A stretch of 64,000 nt of DNA from Stigmatella ashevillena (GTDB lineage Bacteria; Myxococcota; Myxococcia; Myxococcales; Myxococcaceae). Position 1 is the stretch's first letter. Each line of letters begins with the position of its first letter. The notes under the pieces were generated by a model that did not search any database, was not told the DNA's origin, and was given only the letters and a program-made list of their open reading frames with translations. Both the position numbers and the translations under genes were made by a program. Of this stretch, positions 45,544 through 55,590 are shown piece after piece. Location: NCBI RefSeq assembly GCF_028368975.1, contig NZ_JAQNDM010000002.1:5016425-5080424 (forward strand), in the 5' to 3' direction.

Positions 45544-46032
45544 CTACCTCATCGCACCCTGCCCTGAAGTCTCGAGTTCCAAGGCCTGCGCAGGCACGGG
45601 CTCGCGCATGAGCCGACTCGCCATCCGCTTCAACTTCGCGGCGGTCGCCGCGCGGTGGATGATGGTCGTGAGTTCTTCGGGCCGGTAGGGCTTGCGCAGC
45701 AGGTGGAAGAAGTCTCGTGCCTGCTGGAGTTCGAGCCTCTGGACGGACTGGTAATCCCCGGTGATCAAAATGCCCGCCAAGTAGGGACGGCTGGTGGAGG
45801 CCGCGTGCAGCAGGTGGCCACAGTCGCGCGTGGGCAGATCAATGTCCACGCAGGCGACATCGAAGTGGTGCTGATCCATCAGCGCGATCGCTGACTCAGC
45901 CGTCCTGGCAAGCTTGACCTGGAAATGCATGGACAGAATCGCCCCAGCCGTTCCAAGTGCCGCCTCCTCTGCCGCGACGAACAGAACGCTGCACAGGTTG
46001 GAAACCTCCGTACGGAGTGTCATTCCACGCAT
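45544..46032 (-). CDS. Response-regulator receiver protein
   Basis: A 162-aa single-domain receiver with a degenerate front (LFVAAEEAAL in place of the acidic pair VVDD), phospho-acceptor Asp in VACVDIDLPTRD, ILITGDY as the Thr site and LLRKPYRPEEL with the conserved Lys. It has no output domain; the tail is short and helical. The missing acidic pair makes normal Mg-dependent phosphorylation doubtful. It lies 70 nt upstream of the hybrid kinase and divergent from the membrane kinase at 46430. Confidence 0.85.
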   Translation of the reverse strand: MRGMTLRTEVSNLCSVLFVAAEEAALGTAGAILSMHFQVKLARTAESAIALMDQHHFDVACVDIDLPTRDCGHLLHAASTSRPYLAGILITGDYQSVQRLELQQARDFFHLLRKPYRPEELTTIIHRAATAAKLKRMASRLMREPVPAQALELETSGQGAMR

Positions 46033-46429
46033 GATGTGATTCCCCCCGGTGAGGCCCCTGTGCCCGAATCCGGACGTTCAAGAGACTCCTCCGTATCCAT
46101 CCTTCAGAATGCCTCCCGTATTCAAGCCCCCCACCCCTGGAATGACACAAAAGTCCGGCGCTGACAGAACCCCGGGAGTACATTGCCAGACGCCCCCAGA
46201 CAGCGCTGTCTCACATTGAACACCGCCATCACCCTTTCAGCCGGTTTGAATTCCTGGCTTTGTCGGTGATAGTGGCCTCCTGGTCTAATGACAGCATGGT
46301 CGTGGATCGGGGGGAAGTCATGACACGTAGGTGCTCGGCAGATGCCTTCGCAGAAGGGCTGCGCCTGCTTGCATGCCCGCTTTAAACGGACCCCGCCTGC
46401 TTCGTGAGAGCGCTTCCATCGGGTTCCCC
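46033..46429. promoter_or_regulatory. Divergent regulatory gap of the two-component genes
   Basis: 397 bp without a credible gene between the receiver (minus) and histidine kinase (plus). It contains the 14-bp perfect palindrome AGACAGCGCTGTCT at 46198-46211, a possible operator. No sigma-54 -24/-12 pair was seen. Confidence 0.35.
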
Positions 46430-47893
<1,464 letters not shown>

Positions 47894-47914
47894 GCCGCCG
47901 CCGCGGGCCCTGCG

Positions 47915-48946
47915 TCAGGGAACCGGCAGCGGGTTGCGCTCGACGAACTGACGCTGGTGCCAGTAGGGATAAGCGGGCACCGTGGCGCTGGCCGCGTCGA
48001 GCTTCGCGACCTGCGCCGCCGTCAGGTTCCACCCGGCGGCGCCCAGGTTCTGGCGCAGCTGCTCCTCGTTGCGCGCACCGATGATGACGTTGGCGACCGT
48101 CGGCCGCTGCAGCAACCAGTTCAGGGCGACCTGCGGCACCGTCTTGCCCGTCTCCGCCGCCACCGCGTCCAGCGCGTCCACCACCTGGTAGAGGTACTCC
48201 TCGGGCACCTTCGGGCCGCCCTCCGCCGTCACCGCCGTCAGGCGGCTGCCCTGCGGCAAGGGCTTGCCACGCCGGATCTTTCCGGTGAGCCGACCCCAGC
48301 CCAAGGGGCTCCACACCACCGTGCCGACCTTCTGGTCGAGCGCCAGGGGCATCAACTCCCACTCGTACTCGCGCCCGACGAGCGAGTAGTACGCCTGGTG
48401 GGCCACGTACCGGGAGAGGTTGTGGCGATCCGACACCGCCAGCGACTTCATGAGGTGCCAGCCCGAGAAGTTCGAGCAACCGATGTAGCGGATCTTCCCG
48501 CTGCGCACCAAATCATCGAGCGCGTTGAGCGTCTCCTCGACGGGCGTGACGGCATCGAAGCCGTGCAGTTGAAACAGGTCGATGAAGTCGGTGCCCAGAC
48601 GGCGCAGACTGGCTTCGCAAGCCCGGATCAGGTGGTAGCGCGACGAGCCCACGTCATTGGGGCCCGTGCCCGCGCGGAAGGTGGCCTTGGTAGAGAGGAT
48701 CACCCGCTCGCGTCGTCCCTTGAGGGCCTGACCGAGAATCTCCTCGGCCAGACCGTTGGAGTAGACATCGGCCGTGTCGAACATGTTCATCCCGGCTTCG
48801 AGCGAGATGTCGACGAGCCGGGTGGCCTCCTTCACGTCCGTGGACCCGAAGCCCTTGAAGAAGTCGTTGCTGCCCCCGAAGGATGCCGTGCCCAGACTGA
48901 AAACGGGAACCTTGAACCCCGAACCGCCCAGCTGTCTGAATTCCAT
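47915..48946 (-). CDS. Aldo/keto reductase
   Basis: A 343-aa NADPH-dependent oxidoreductase with the catalytic tetrad Asp (MFDTADVYS), Tyr, Lys (VILSTKATF) and His (IDLFQLHGFD). Cofactor region VVWSPLGWGRLTG and IIGARNEEQL. ATG 48946 has GGGGAG about 10 nt upstream; ATG 48964 is an alternative. It is the last gene of the minus-strand operon that begins at 54236 and may reduce a carbonyl in the product of the putative biosynthetic cluster. Confidence 0.93.
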   Translation of the reverse strand: MEFRQLGGSGFKVPVFSLGTASFGGSNDFFKGFGSTDVKEATRLVDISLEAGMNMFDTADVYSNGLAEEILGQALKGRRERVILSTKATFRAGTGPNDVGSSRYHLIRACEASLRRLGTDFIDLFQLHGFDAVTPVEETLNALDDLVRSGKIRYIGCSNFSGWHLMKSLAVSDRHNLSRYVAHQAYYSLVGREYEWELMPLALDQKVGTVVWSPLGWGRLTGKIRRGKPLPQGSRLTAVTAEGGPKVPEEYLYQVVDALDAVAAETGKTVPQVALNWLLQRPTVANVIIGARNEEQLRQNLGAAGWNLTAAQVAKLDAASATVPAYPYWHQRQFVERNPLPVP

Positions 48947-48985
48947 GGGGCGGATTCTCCCCATCACCCTGGCCGAGGCAAGGAG

Positions 48986-49609
48986 TTAAGGGGAACTCGC
49001 GGGCGTCCGTACCGGGGTGAACAAGCCTCGCTCCACCAAGCGTTCGAGAATGTTCTTCACCCCCTGCTCCACGGACTCCTGATCCGTCCGGACGGTCACA
49101 TCCGGGGACTCGGGCGGCTCATAGGGATCCGAAATGCCGGTGAAGTTCGAGATCTCTCCGGCGAGGGCTTTCTTGTAGAGGCCCTTCACATCGCGCTGGA
49201 TGAGCGCCTCCAGGCTGGCATGCGCATGCACCTCGACGAAGGCAATGCCTTGCTCACCGGCCAGACGCTTCACCTCGTCGCGCGCCTGCCGGTACGGGGA
49301 GATGGCCGCCGTGATGACCGCGACCCGGTGCCGTGCCAGCACGCGCGCGACATAGCCGATCCGGCGGATGTTCTCCTCACGGTCCGCCTTGGAGAAGCCG
49401 AGCCCTCGGGAGAGGATCGTCCGGACCTCGTCGCCATCCAGGACCTCCACGGGCTGGACCTTCTCCAACGGGTGCCGGACGGCGTTGGCGAGCGTGCTCT
49501 TGCCCGCCCCGGACATTCCCGTCAGCCAGAGGATGAATCCCCTGGGCCGACCTCCATACACATCCAGGATGTGAGACGTGTTCTCGTGTTCCATCGCGTG
49601 CTGTAGCAT
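48986..49609 (-). CDS. cysC: Adenylylsulfate (APS) kinase
   Basis: A 207-aa kinase that phosphorylates APS to PAPS, the universal sulfo donor. P-loop GMSGAGKST, VLDGDEVRTIL, REENIRRIGYVARVL, ISPYRQARDEVK and VHAHASLEALIQRDVKGLYK are all typical. ATG 49609 has AGGAG at a good distance. No ATP sulfurylase genes lie beside it, so this copy is not in an assimilation operon; instead it shares a region with two sulfotransferase genes (58845, 60342), which suggests it feeds them. It lies 37 nt after the ABC exporter gene. Confidence 0.95.
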   Translation of the reverse strand: MLQHAMEHENTSHILDVYGGRPRGFILWLTGMSGAGKSTLANAVRHPLEKVQPVEVLDGDEVRTILSRGLGFSKADREENIRRIGYVARVLARHRVAVITAAISPYRQARDEVKRLAGEQGIAFVEVHAHASLEALIQRDVKGLYKKALAGEISNFTGISDPYEPPESPDVTVRTDQESVEQGVKNILERLVERGLFTPVRTPASSP

Positions 49610-49646
49610 CTCCGCTCCTGGTGTCGATTTCCAGGGCGCACTCCGG

Positions 49647-51491
49647 CTAATTCGTCTGGTATCCGCGCGCCTGGAGATTGAAGAGGTGGGCGTAGCGCCC
49701 CTCGCGGGCCATCAGCTCGGAGTGATTGCCCAGCTCTTCCACTTGACCGTTGTGCAGCACGGCAATGCGGTCCGCCATTCGCACCGTCGAGAAGCGGTGG
49801 GAGATGACCAGGGTGATGCGGTTCGCCGCCAGGGCCTGGAAGCGCTCGAACAGGGCGTGCTCCGACTCCGCGTCGATGCTGGCGGTGGGCTCATCCAAGA
49901 TGAGCACCTCGGCCTCCCGCATGAACGCCCGCGCCACCGCCAGCTTCTGCCACTGGCCTCCGCTCAGCTCGAACCCCTTGTCGAACCAGCCGCCCAGCAT
50001 GGTGTCGTACTTTTGCGGAAGGTCCTCGATGACGCCGTGCGCGCCGCCTTGCTCGGCCGCGTGGCGGATGCGCTCCCGGTCCGCGATGGACTGCACGTGG
50101 CCCAGGCCGATGTTCTCCGCCACGTTGAATTGATAGCGCACGAAGTCCTGGAACACTGCCCCGAAGCGCGAGCGCAGGTCCTCGGGGTCCATGTCCTTCA
50201 CGTTGACGCCACCGTAGAAGATGTCCCCTTCGGTCGGCTCGTACATGCGCAGCAGCAGCTTCACCAATGTCGTCTTCCCCGCCCCGTTCTCGCCCACCAG
50301 CGCCAGCTTCTCTCCGGGCTCCAGGCGGAGCGACACGCCACGCAACGCCCAGGCCTCCTTGCCCGGGTAGCGGAAGGACACGTTGCGCAACTCCAGCGTG
50401 TTTCCCGGCCCCCTCTGGGGAGAGAGTGCGGGCATCACCCGGGGCGTCTCCGAACCCGTCGGGATGTCCAGATAGGCGAAGAGGGTACTCATGTAGAGCG
50501 CCCCCTCATACATCGACCCCAGACTCGTGAGGATGCCCTGGAAGGCGGTCTGCCCGCCGCGGAAGAGGGACAGGTACAGCACCATGTCTCCCACCGAGAT
50601 GTGGCCCAGCGTCGCCCGGCCCGCGATGAAGGCATAGCACCCGTAGAACGCCCCCAGCGCCAGGGCCCCCAACCCCAACCCCCACGCCATCCGCCGGATG
50701 GACAGCCCCTTTTCCTCGGAGAAGAACTTCCAGTGCAATGACTGATAGCGGTCGAGCACCATGGGTCCCAGCCCGAACAGCTTCACCTCCTTGACGTGGT
50801 TGTCGCGGGTGAGGATCCACTCGAGATACGCCAGCTTCCGCCGCTCCGGTGCCCGCCACGAGTGGAGCCGGAACCCTTCCTCCGCCATCCGCGCCTCCGC
50901 GATGAAGGCGGGAATCGACGCGAGCACCAGCACCGCGACACTCCACGGCGAGAGGGACACGAGCATCACCGCGTACGTCGACAGCGTCACGAGGTTGCGG
51001 ATGATGGAGAAGGCCTCCATGACCAGCGACAACGGGCGGGTGGCGGCCTCCCTGCGCGCGTTCTGCATCTTGTCGTAGGTGTCCGAGTCCTCGAAGTGCC
51101 GCAATTCGAGCGTCAGCGCCTTCTGGAGGATCCGCTCATTGAGCAGGTTGCCCAGACTGACGCGCAGCAACTCGCGCGTCAGCGCCAGGCCTCGCTCCAC
51201 CGTCACCGACACCAGCATCAGCGCCAGTTCCAGTGCCACCAGCTCCAGCACCCGATGGCGCGCCGCCTCTCCCCCCCCCTGCCCCGCCACGACGCCGTCC
51301 ACGATGAGCTTGCCGACCCAGGCAATCGACGCCGGCAACACCGCCGCCATCAATGTCAGCAGGGCCAGCACCCCGGCGCCCCGGGGGCTCGATTCCCAGA
51401 AGATGCGAAAGGTGCCAGGAAGCTGCCGGAAGAGACTGCCCGCGTTCTTCAGGCGATCCTTGAGCGAAGACGGAGGAGACGAAGCGGCCAC
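49647..51491 (-). CDS. ABC exporter, fused membrane and ATPase domains
   Basis: A 614-aa half-transporter of the MsbA/lantibiotic-exporter type, working as a homodimer. Six membrane helices in ~1-340 (VLALLTLMAAVLPASIAWVG, ALMLVSVTVERGLALT), then the ATPase: Walker A GENGAGKTTL, Q-loop FQDFVRYQFNV, signature LSGGQWQKLAVARAF, Walker B VLILDEPTAS and H-loop ISHRFST. The stretch HFEDSDTYDKMQNAR is common in exporters of lipids and modified peptides. Start GTG 51491. It would export the product of the neighbouring putative cluster. Confidence 0.93.
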   Translation of the reverse strand: MAASSPPSSLKDRLKNAGSLFRQLPGTFRIFWESSPRGAGVLALLTLMAAVLPASIAWVGKLIVDGVVAGQGGGEAARHRVLELVALELALMLVSVTVERGLALTRELLRVSLGNLLNERILQKALTLELRHFEDSDTYDKMQNARREAATRPLSLVMEAFSIIRNLVTLSTYAVMLVSLSPWSVAVLVLASIPAFIAEARMAEEGFRLHSWRAPERRKLAYLEWILTRDNHVKEVKLFGLGPMVLDRYQSLHWKFFSEEKGLSIRRMAWGLGLGALALGAFYGCYAFIAGRATLGHISVGDMVLYLSLFRGGQTAFQGILTSLGSMYEGALYMSTLFAYLDIPTGSETPRVMPALSPQRGPGNTLELRNVSFRYPGKEAWALRGVSLRLEPGEKLALVGENGAGKTTLVKLLLRMYEPTEGDIFYGGVNVKDMDPEDLRSRFGAVFQDFVRYQFNVAENIGLGHVQSIADRERIRHAAEQGGAHGVIEDLPQKYDTMLGGWFDKGFELSGGQWQKLAVARAFMREAEVLILDEPTASIDAESEHALFERFQALAANRITLVISHRFSTVRMADRIAVLHNGQVEELGNHSELMAREGRYAHLFNLQARGYQTN

Positions 51492-51537
51492 ACCGCTTAT
51501 CTACCTTGGGGACCTCGTCTCTGTCGCCCCCCCGCTT

Positions 51538-52434
51538 TCACCGGAAGACGCTGTCGAGCAGCTTCCGGGAAGCCTCCTGCCGGGCACACGCATACAGCCG
51601 CTGCTTGAACTCCTCGCGCTGCGCGTGCTGTGCGCCAAAGTGGCTGGCCACGAAGCCCTGGAGGCGCAATCCCGTCCCCTGGATGTCATGGTCCGCGTAG
51701 CGCTCCAGATGCTCCAGCGCGTTGGGCGCCGGGGTATAACCACGGCAGATGAATTGGAGGATGCGAAAGGTGATCCGGTAACTGGTCTCCAAGACCCGCG
51801 GGTGTGTGATGAGCCGGAGGAGCCTCTCCTGGACATCCTCCAGGCCGCAGCCCAGCGGGTCCAGCAAGATGCCCTCCTCGTGACATGCGTAATAGAACGC
51901 ATTCACCGAGAAGTCCCTCATGAGGGCGTCCTCACGCACATCGCCCCGGGGGACGAAGGACGTGGTCCGCATGTCATCGTTCTGGATGTCCCCGGGGCTT
52001 CGCAGGAAGCTGAAGTCCACGCCCCCCGAGGCATCATCCCCCCAGCACATCATGCCAAACCGGTCGAACCGGGAGCGCACCGGATCAATGTCCGGATACG
52101 CCCGGCGGAGCACCTGGTGCACCTCCTCCATCGAGCGATCCACGGCGATGTCGACATCCTGGGTGGGCACGCCCATGAGCCAGTCCCGGGGGGCCCCTCC
52201 CACGACGTAGACCTGCATCCCCGCTCCTGCCAGCAGGCCCACGGCATCCTGGATGCGAATCTCACGCGCCTCATCCCGGTAGATGACCTGCTCCAGGGAA
52301 GAGCGCACGAGGCGGGGATCCACCGGATGGCTCCGGCAGCTTTCGAGGATGGCAGACACGCTCGGCAGGATACGCCCTGTTGGAAAAACCGTGGGCGGAA
52401 CCTGCTTCAGGGCGTTCCGGACACGGGGCGGCAT
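51538..52434 (-). CDS. Poly(A) polymerase / CCA-transferase-like nucleotidyltransferase (paralogue 1)
   Basis: A 298-aa protein with the class II nucleotidyltransferase head: GGAPRDWLMG, catalytic DVDIAVD, and RDFSVNAFYY followed by DPLGCGLEDVQERLLRLI. It is shorter than real tRNA CCA-adding enzymes (~400 aa) and lacks most of the C-terminal helical tRNA-binding part, so the substrate may differ. ATG 52434 has AAGGGGA directly upstream and lies 28 nt inside the end of the 5'-nucleotidase gene. A closely related paralogue is at 61858-62682. Confidence 0.85.
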   Translation of the reverse strand: MPPRVRNALKQVPPTVFPTGRILPSVSAILESCRSHPVDPRLVRSSLEQVIYRDEAREIRIQDAVGLLAGAGMQVYVVGGAPRDWLMGVPTQDVDIAVDRSMEEVHQVLRRAYPDIDPVRSRFDRFGMMCWGDDASGGVDFSFLRSPGDIQNDDMRTTSFVPRGDVREDALMRDFSVNAFYYACHEEGILLDPLGCGLEDVQERLLRLITHPRVLETSYRITFRILQFICRGYTPAPNALEHLERYADHDIQGTGLRLQGFVASHFGAQHAQREEFKQRLYACARQEASRKLLDSVFR

Positions 52435-54236
52435 TCCCCTTCCCCCACGAAGCGCATCCGGCCAGGGGGAGGCGCCACCAAGGGCCGATGAGCCTTCTGC
52501 CAGAACGCAATGAGCGCATCGCGCAGGCCCAGTTCCTGACGGAGTCCCAGGTCAATGGCGTCCTTGGGAAAGGACGCCAGCAGGGCACTCAGGCCGTTGC
52601 CACCGCGCGCCAGGAAATCTGGCATCACCACACGGTAGGTCCGCTCTGGACGGACCGGCTGCCCATTGGGCAGCAAGATGCGTTTGAGGCGTCCAGGCCC
52701 TGGGCAACGGGCCAGTTCCACCTGCAACCCAGAGAGTTGATAGACCCCCTGGCGCGCGGTGCCATAGACGTGCTCGAGCAGGCGCCAGAGCTGCTCTCCT
52801 GTCAGGGTCAGCGTGGCGAGCGTGTTGTCGAAGGGAAGCATCTCATACACACCGCCATAGGTCAGCTCCCCCGCTGGCAAGTCGGCGCGCATGCTTCCCG
52901 CGTTGAGCAGGGCCACGTCCGCGCGCATCAACTCGCGCAAGGAGTCCGTGAGGACGCTTCCCAGAGAACTCTCCTCCGTGAAGTGGCGGCGCAGCGCCTG
53001 GGGCACGCTCACCCCGAGCAACCGCTTGCGCTCCGCGTCGGCCCTGGCCAGCGCGGGCGCAAGGAGCTGCTCGAGCGTGGCGTCTTTCTCCACCGGCTGG
53101 CCCAGGAACATGGCCTGGACGAGCTTCACGGAGGGCTGCTCCTGCAAGCTGCGCTGCGCACACTGACGCGTCGTCTCATCGACCCGCGCACACACCGGAA
53201 TGAGGGGTTGGATGACCGTGAGGTCTTCCAGGACCTTGTGCGTGCGCGGATCCACGAAGAGCTCGATGGTGCCGAAGGACCGGCCGTTCTCACGGGACTC
53301 GATGACGGGGGTGCCTTGGATGAAGTGGCCCAGGGGCTGATGGGTATGTCCCGCCACCACCGCATCCAGGGTACCGGGTGGCAACGCCTGCAACAGCTCG
53401 GGGAGCTCCTCCCTGGGCTCGCACGAGCTGAGATCCCGAGGACGGTCCCACGCGCGGCACTGCCCGCCGATGTGAGCCACCGCGATGACCAACTCAGCCC
53501 CCCTGGCCCGCAGGCGGCTGGCGGCTGCGAGCGTCTCGGGCAGCAGTTCGCCGAAACGCAGGCCCGCGACATTCAACCGGTTCGTGGTCTCAGGTGTCCT
53601 CGGCGTGGAGAGGCCGACGAGGCCCACCTTGACCCCTTTCAGGGTCAGCAACAACGTCCCGTCGCCTCGCAGCCACTCGGGCCGCTGACCTGTCGCCGCG
53701 TCATAGAGATTGGCCGAGAGCAGGGGAAACCGCGCCTGGGCCATTCGCGCCTTGAGCGCGCCCAGGGAATCCATCTCTGGACGGCTCGCGGCCTGCGCCG
53801 GGCCTACCGGTCCGTAATCGAAATCGTGGTTGCCAATCGCCGCGGCGTGATAACCGAGCTGGTTGTAGGCATCGATGACGGCAGCCCCTTCTCCCAGGTT
53901 GGAGGCCAGCGTGCCTTGAAACAGATCCCCTCCATCCAGCAGCAGGACGCCGTCCGGATTCGAGGCCCGGAGGATCGCGAGATAGCCCGCGAAGACGGCC
54001 AGCCCCCCTTCCTCGGCCAGGGTTCCATCGGGAAGCGAGAAGGGGTTCGGATGAATCCAGCCGTGCAGATCATTCGTTCCAACGAGGGTGAGCCGGATCG
54101 GCTCGGTGGCCTCGGGAGCGCTGCTCACGGGAGACGCTGTGGCAGGCGCGGATGCGCCGCGTGGTCCCTGACACCCCACGAGACAAAAAAACAAGAGGGT
54201 GGAAAGACGGGGCCGGAGAAATTCCAGAGAGGGCAT
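52407..54236 (-). CDS. 5'-nucleotidase / metallophosphoesterase lipoprotein (UshA-like)
   Basis: A 609-aa envelope protein, lipoprotein signal with LVGC (Cys22). The N-terminal metallophosphoesterase domain has TNDLHGW, LDGGDLFQGT, IGNHDFDYG, VIAVAHIGG and GHTHQPLG; the C-terminal domain has NAGSMRADLP, YEMLPFDNT and MPDFLARGGNG, the substrate-stacking region of UshA/5'-nucleotidases. It should dephosphorylate nucleotides outside the cytoplasm. ATG 54236 faces the start of the divergent gene, sharing GCATGC. It opens the minus-strand operon of the putative biosynthetic region. Confidence 0.93.
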   Translation of the reverse strand: MPSLEFLRPRLSTLLFFCLVGCQGPRGASAPATASPVSSAPEATEPIRLTLVGTNDLHGWIHPNPFSLPDGTLAEEGGLAVFAGYLAILRASNPDGVLLLDGGDLFQGTLASNLGEGAAVIDAYNQLGYHAAAIGNHDFDYGPVGPAQAASRPEMDSLGALKARMAQARFPLLSANLYDAATGQRPEWLRGDGTLLLTLKGVKVGLVGLSTPRTPETTNRLNVAGLRFGELLPETLAAASRLRARGAELVIAVAHIGGQCRAWDRPRDLSSCEPREELPELLQALPPGTLDAVVAGHTHQPLGHFIQGTPVIESRENGRSFGTIELFVDPRTHKVLEDLTVIQPLIPVCARVDETTRQCAQRSLQEQPSVKLVQAMFLGQPVEKDATLEQLLAPALARADAERKRLLGVSVPQALRRHFTEESSLGSVLTDSLRELMRADVALLNAGSMRADLPAGELTYGGVYEMLPFDNTLATLTLTGEQLWRLLEHVYGTARQGVYQLSGLQVELARCPGPGRLKRILLPNGQPVRPERTYRVVMPDFLARGGNGLSALLASFPKDAIDLGLRQELGLRDALIAFWQKAHRPLVAPPPGRMRFVGEGECRPVSGTP

Positions 54237-54246
54237 GCGAATCACG

Positions 54247-55521
54247 ATGAATGATATAAGCGTCAGTATCATGCCTTCACGTGGATTTCAGCGCGTCTAC
54301 CAAGCGGGTACGCGGGACCTCAACGGCCGCTTCATGGGCGGCACGGAGATCATGCATCTGGCCGCACACGCGGGAAGGCTCTACGCAGCGACTTCCACGA
54401 TGTGGGACCAGCCCGGGGAGGATCCCGCCGTGGGCGCCCAGGTTCTCGTTCTGGACCGTCCAGGCGGGGCATGGCGCGTGGAGCATGAGTTCGAGGCCCG
54501 GAACTGGCGGATGAGCATCGTCTCCCTCACCTTCACGGGTGACCGGCACGGGCGCATGCTGAAGGCGCCCGTCCCCCTGTTGCTGGCGGCGCCCTCGGAT
54601 GGCCAGGGCCACGCCACCGTCCACAGCCGGGACGAAAGCTCGGGAACCTGGACCCGGATGGTGCTTGCCACCCAGAGCCCCCGCACGGCCAGCGTCCGCA
54701 GCCTGTCTCTTCACCGGGATACGGTCACCGGCATCGAGCACGTCTTCGCGGGCACCTTGCCGGGAGGTCTCTTCCGAGGAGGCTACGATGCCGCCGTGCC
54801 CGGGAGCATCCACTGGGATGAGGCGCCTGAGCTCGCGGACTACAAGGCCCGGCCCATGGCCTTCGCTGTCTGCAACGGGGCGCTGCACGTGGCCATCAAA
54901 CCCCACCTGTACCGGCGCGTGGACGGTGAAGCGCCCCGCTGGGAGAAGGTCTACACGCTGCCAGAGGATGTGACCCGCATCAGCAGTGGCTTGCGCGGCC
55001 TGACCACCGTGCCCCACCCGTCGGGCCAAGGCGAATGCCTGCTCGCGGCACTGGAGGGAAACCGGGCCCGCATCATCCGGATCGATCCCCGGGAGAACTA
55101 CCGAGAGACGATCGACCTGGATATTCTCCAGTTCCTGGAGACCCAGTGGGGCCGACGCCCCGGCTACGCCATCGCGGCCTACGACGACATGACACCGGTG
55201 AAGCTCCCCGGCAAAGACGGGACGGCGTTGCTCATCGGCCTCGAGGCAACCCACAGCACCCAGCACGAGACCCACCCCAAGGACGGCTGGGAGCCCGGCG
55301 GCAGGTACCTGATCCGCCATCCGGACCCACACTACGTGTTGCGGCAAATCATCGATCCGTCCCTGGACCCGATGCCGCCGCTCGTGTCCACGCGCACCAT
55401 TCGCGTCTCGCCCTTCAACCCGGAGACCCTCTATTTCGGCGGGTATGATCCCAATTCCCTGCCCGCCCACAACACGGGCTGGGTCTTCTCGGCACCGCTG
55501 GACGTGGCCCTGGGCGCATGA
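54247..55521 (+). CDS. Beta-rich protein of unknown function
   Basis: A 424-aa protein that I do not recognise. It reads like a beta-propeller: repeated patterns such as EIMHLAAHAGRLYAATSTMW, HVFAGTLPGGLFRGGYD, MAFAVCNGALHVAIKPHLYR and TLYFGGYDPNSLPAHNTGW recur at 60-90-residue spacing. No signal peptide. Start choices are ATG 54235 (close to AGAGGG), 54247 or 54271; none is decisive. It is the first gene of the plus-strand operon containing the ligase, carrier and sulfotransferases, and ends 69 bp before the ligase. Possibly a scaffold or lyase-like enzyme in the pathway; this is a guess. Confidence 0.72.
   Translation: MNDISVSIMPSRGFQRVYQAGTRDLNGRFMGGTEIMHLAAHAGRLYAATSTMWDQPGEDPAVGAQVLVLDRPGGAWRVEHEFEARNWRMSIVSLTFTGDRHGRMLKAPVPLLLAAPSDGQGHATVHSRDESSGTWTRMVLATQSPRTASVRSLSLHRDTVTGIEHVFAGTLPGGLFRGGYDAAVPGSIHWDEAPELADYKARPMAFAVCNGALHVAIKPHLYRRVDGEAPRWEKVYTLPEDVTRISSGLRGLTTVPHPSGQGECLLAALEGNRARIIRIDPRENYRETIDLDILQFLETQWGRRPGYAIAAYDDMTPVKLPGKDGTALLIGLEATHSTQHETHPKDGWEPGGRYLIRHPDPHYVLRQIIDPSLDPMPPLVSTRTIRVSPFNPETLYFGGYDPNSLPAHNTGWVFSAPLDVALGA
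54251..54272. promoter_or_regulatory. Inverted repeat between divergent operons
   Basis: ATGATA and its complement TATCAT separated by 10 bp, within an A/T-rich patch at the very point where the two operons diverge. It could be an operator if the plus gene starts at ATG 54271; if it starts earlier, it is coding sequence. Confidence 0.3.
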
Positions 55522-55590
55522 AGGCCCTTGCGTGAGAGCGGACGCACTCATTAAATTCCAGGGACCCCCCCAAATCAGCAACGGATCCCA

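Noticed and set aside
43932-45611. A long plus-strand frame opposite the hybrid histidine kinase.
   Set aside because: Antisense shadow; the receiver/PAS/kinase motifs are on the minus strand.
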